A DNA stretch of 5,855 nucleotides. It comes from Pseudonocardia sp. GTDB taxonomy: Bacteria; Actinomycetota; Actinomycetes; Mycobacteriales; Pseudonocardiaceae. This document shows, one piece after another, positions 5,374-5,855 of the stretch. The stretch is from positions 1-5,855 of the forward strand of contig JASLAP010000311.1 in NCBI GenBank assembly GCA_030147065.1, read 5' to 3'. The position numbers and the translations under genes are program-made. Numbering within the stretch: the stretch's first letter is position 1; each line of letters begins with the position of its first letter. The notes under the pieces were generated by a model. It did no database searches, was not told where the DNA came from, and was given only the letters and a program-made list of their open reading frames with translations.

Positions 5374-5855
5374 GTGCTCGTCCTGGCCCTCGACACCGCC
5401 ACCCCCGCGATCACCGCGGGCGTCGTGGAGCTGACCGCCGACCCTCCGGTGCAGCGGTCGGTGCGGGTCACCGTCGACGCCCGCCAGCACGCCGAGCTGC
5501 TCACCCCCGGCCTGCTGGCCGCCTGCGCCGACGCCGGGGTGAAGCTCGCCGAGCTGGCCGCGGTGGTCACCGGGGTCGGCCCGGGCCCGTTCACCGGGCT
5601 GCGGGTCGGCATGGTCACCGCGGCCGCGCTGGGCGACGCGCTGGGCGTGCCGGTGCACGGCGTCGGCACCCTGGACGCCATCGCCGCTGACGCTGTCGCC
5701 GACACCGCCGCTCCCGGTGGGCCGTTCGTCGTGGTCACCGACGCCCGCCGGCGGGAGGTCTACTGGGCCGCCTACGACGCGGCCGGCGTCCGGACCGCCG
5801 GGCCGCAGGTGGCGGCCCCGGCCGCGCTGGTCGAGGCGCTGCCCGGGCTCGGGGC
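5374..5855 (+). CDS. tsaB: tRNA t6A biosynthesis protein TsaB (YeaZ family), N-terminal part
   Basis: The frame from GTG 5374 stays open to the window end, giving 160 residues; the gene continues beyond it. TsaB is an inactive ASKHA-fold paralogue of TsaD that scaffolds the t6A complex by binding TsaD and TsaE. Diagnostic stretches are the first strand LVLALDTATPAITAGVV (2-18), HAELLTP (39-45), GVGPGPFTGLRVGM (67-80), and the VTDARRREVYWAAY region (121-134) leading into the second lobe. GPGPFTGLRVG corresponds to the usual GPGSFTGLRIG, and the metal-binding histidine pair that marks TsaD is absent, so this is TsaB rather than TsaD. The start is supported by alignment of the first beta strand with the family start and by the -10 hexamer 6 bases upstream. 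Actinobacterial order predicts rimI and tsaD next. Confidence 0.93.
   Translation, partial: MLVLALDTATPAITAGVVELTADPPVQRSVRVTVDARQHAELLTPGLLAACADAGVKLAELAAVVTGVGPGPFTGLRVGMVTAAALGDALGVPVHGVGTLDAIAADAVADTAAPGGPFVVVTDARRREVYWAAYDAAGVRTAGPQVAAPAALVEALPGLG

Noticed and set aside
1..5855. CRISPR arrays, tRNA or rRNA genes, transposases, phage or defence genes
   Set aside because: I saw no regularly spaced repeats, tRNA-like cloverleaf, terminal inverted repeats with a transposase, or proteins of those families. The genes are ordinary chromosomal housekeeping functions.

Overview
The window comes from a very GC-rich genome. Third codon positions are almost all G or C, and every start codon I could place is GTG. 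The gene order and protein types point to an actinobacterium. The combined NAD(P)HX-repair protein reads very like the mycobacterial version, and the order alr - hydrolase - tsaE - tsaB is familiar from Streptomyces and Pseudonocardiales. I lean towards Pseudonocardiales, but the genus cannot be fixed from this stretch.

Layout, all on the plus strand. (1) Bases 1-295 hold the 3' end of a DUF4333 protein, cut by the window edge. (2) Bases 296-401 are intergenic and contain a perfect 17-bp inverted repeat, probably a terminator without a U-tract, then a -10-like hexamer. (3) A bifunctional NAD(P)H-hydrate epimerase/dehydratase (402-1865) is followed by a 71-bp gap with its own -10-like element. 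(4) Alanine racemase alr (1937-3085), an anchored alpha/beta hydrolase (3082-4182), tsaE (4179-4652) and a HAD-superfamily hydrolase (4649-5350) are chained by three identical 4-base GTGA start/stop overlaps, which looks like a translationally coupled operon. (5) After 23 bases, tsaB starts at 5374 and runs off the end, again just behind a -10-like hexamer.

Functionally this is housekeeping: repair of damaged NAD(P)H, supply of D-alanine for peptidoglycan, and the t6A tRNA-modification machinery (TsaE ATPase and TsaB; rimI and tsaD are expected just downstream). The two uncharacterised members are the anchored hydrolase and the HAD protein. The HAD protein sits between tsaE and tsaB, lacks the usual second aspartate of motif I, and is unusually rich in tryptophan.

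I see no mobile element, CRISPR array, RNA gene or defence system. I do not think the window contains a wholly new system. The points most worth a second look are the HAD protein, the repeated pattern of -10 hexamers placed for leaderless GTG starts, and the inverted repeat.
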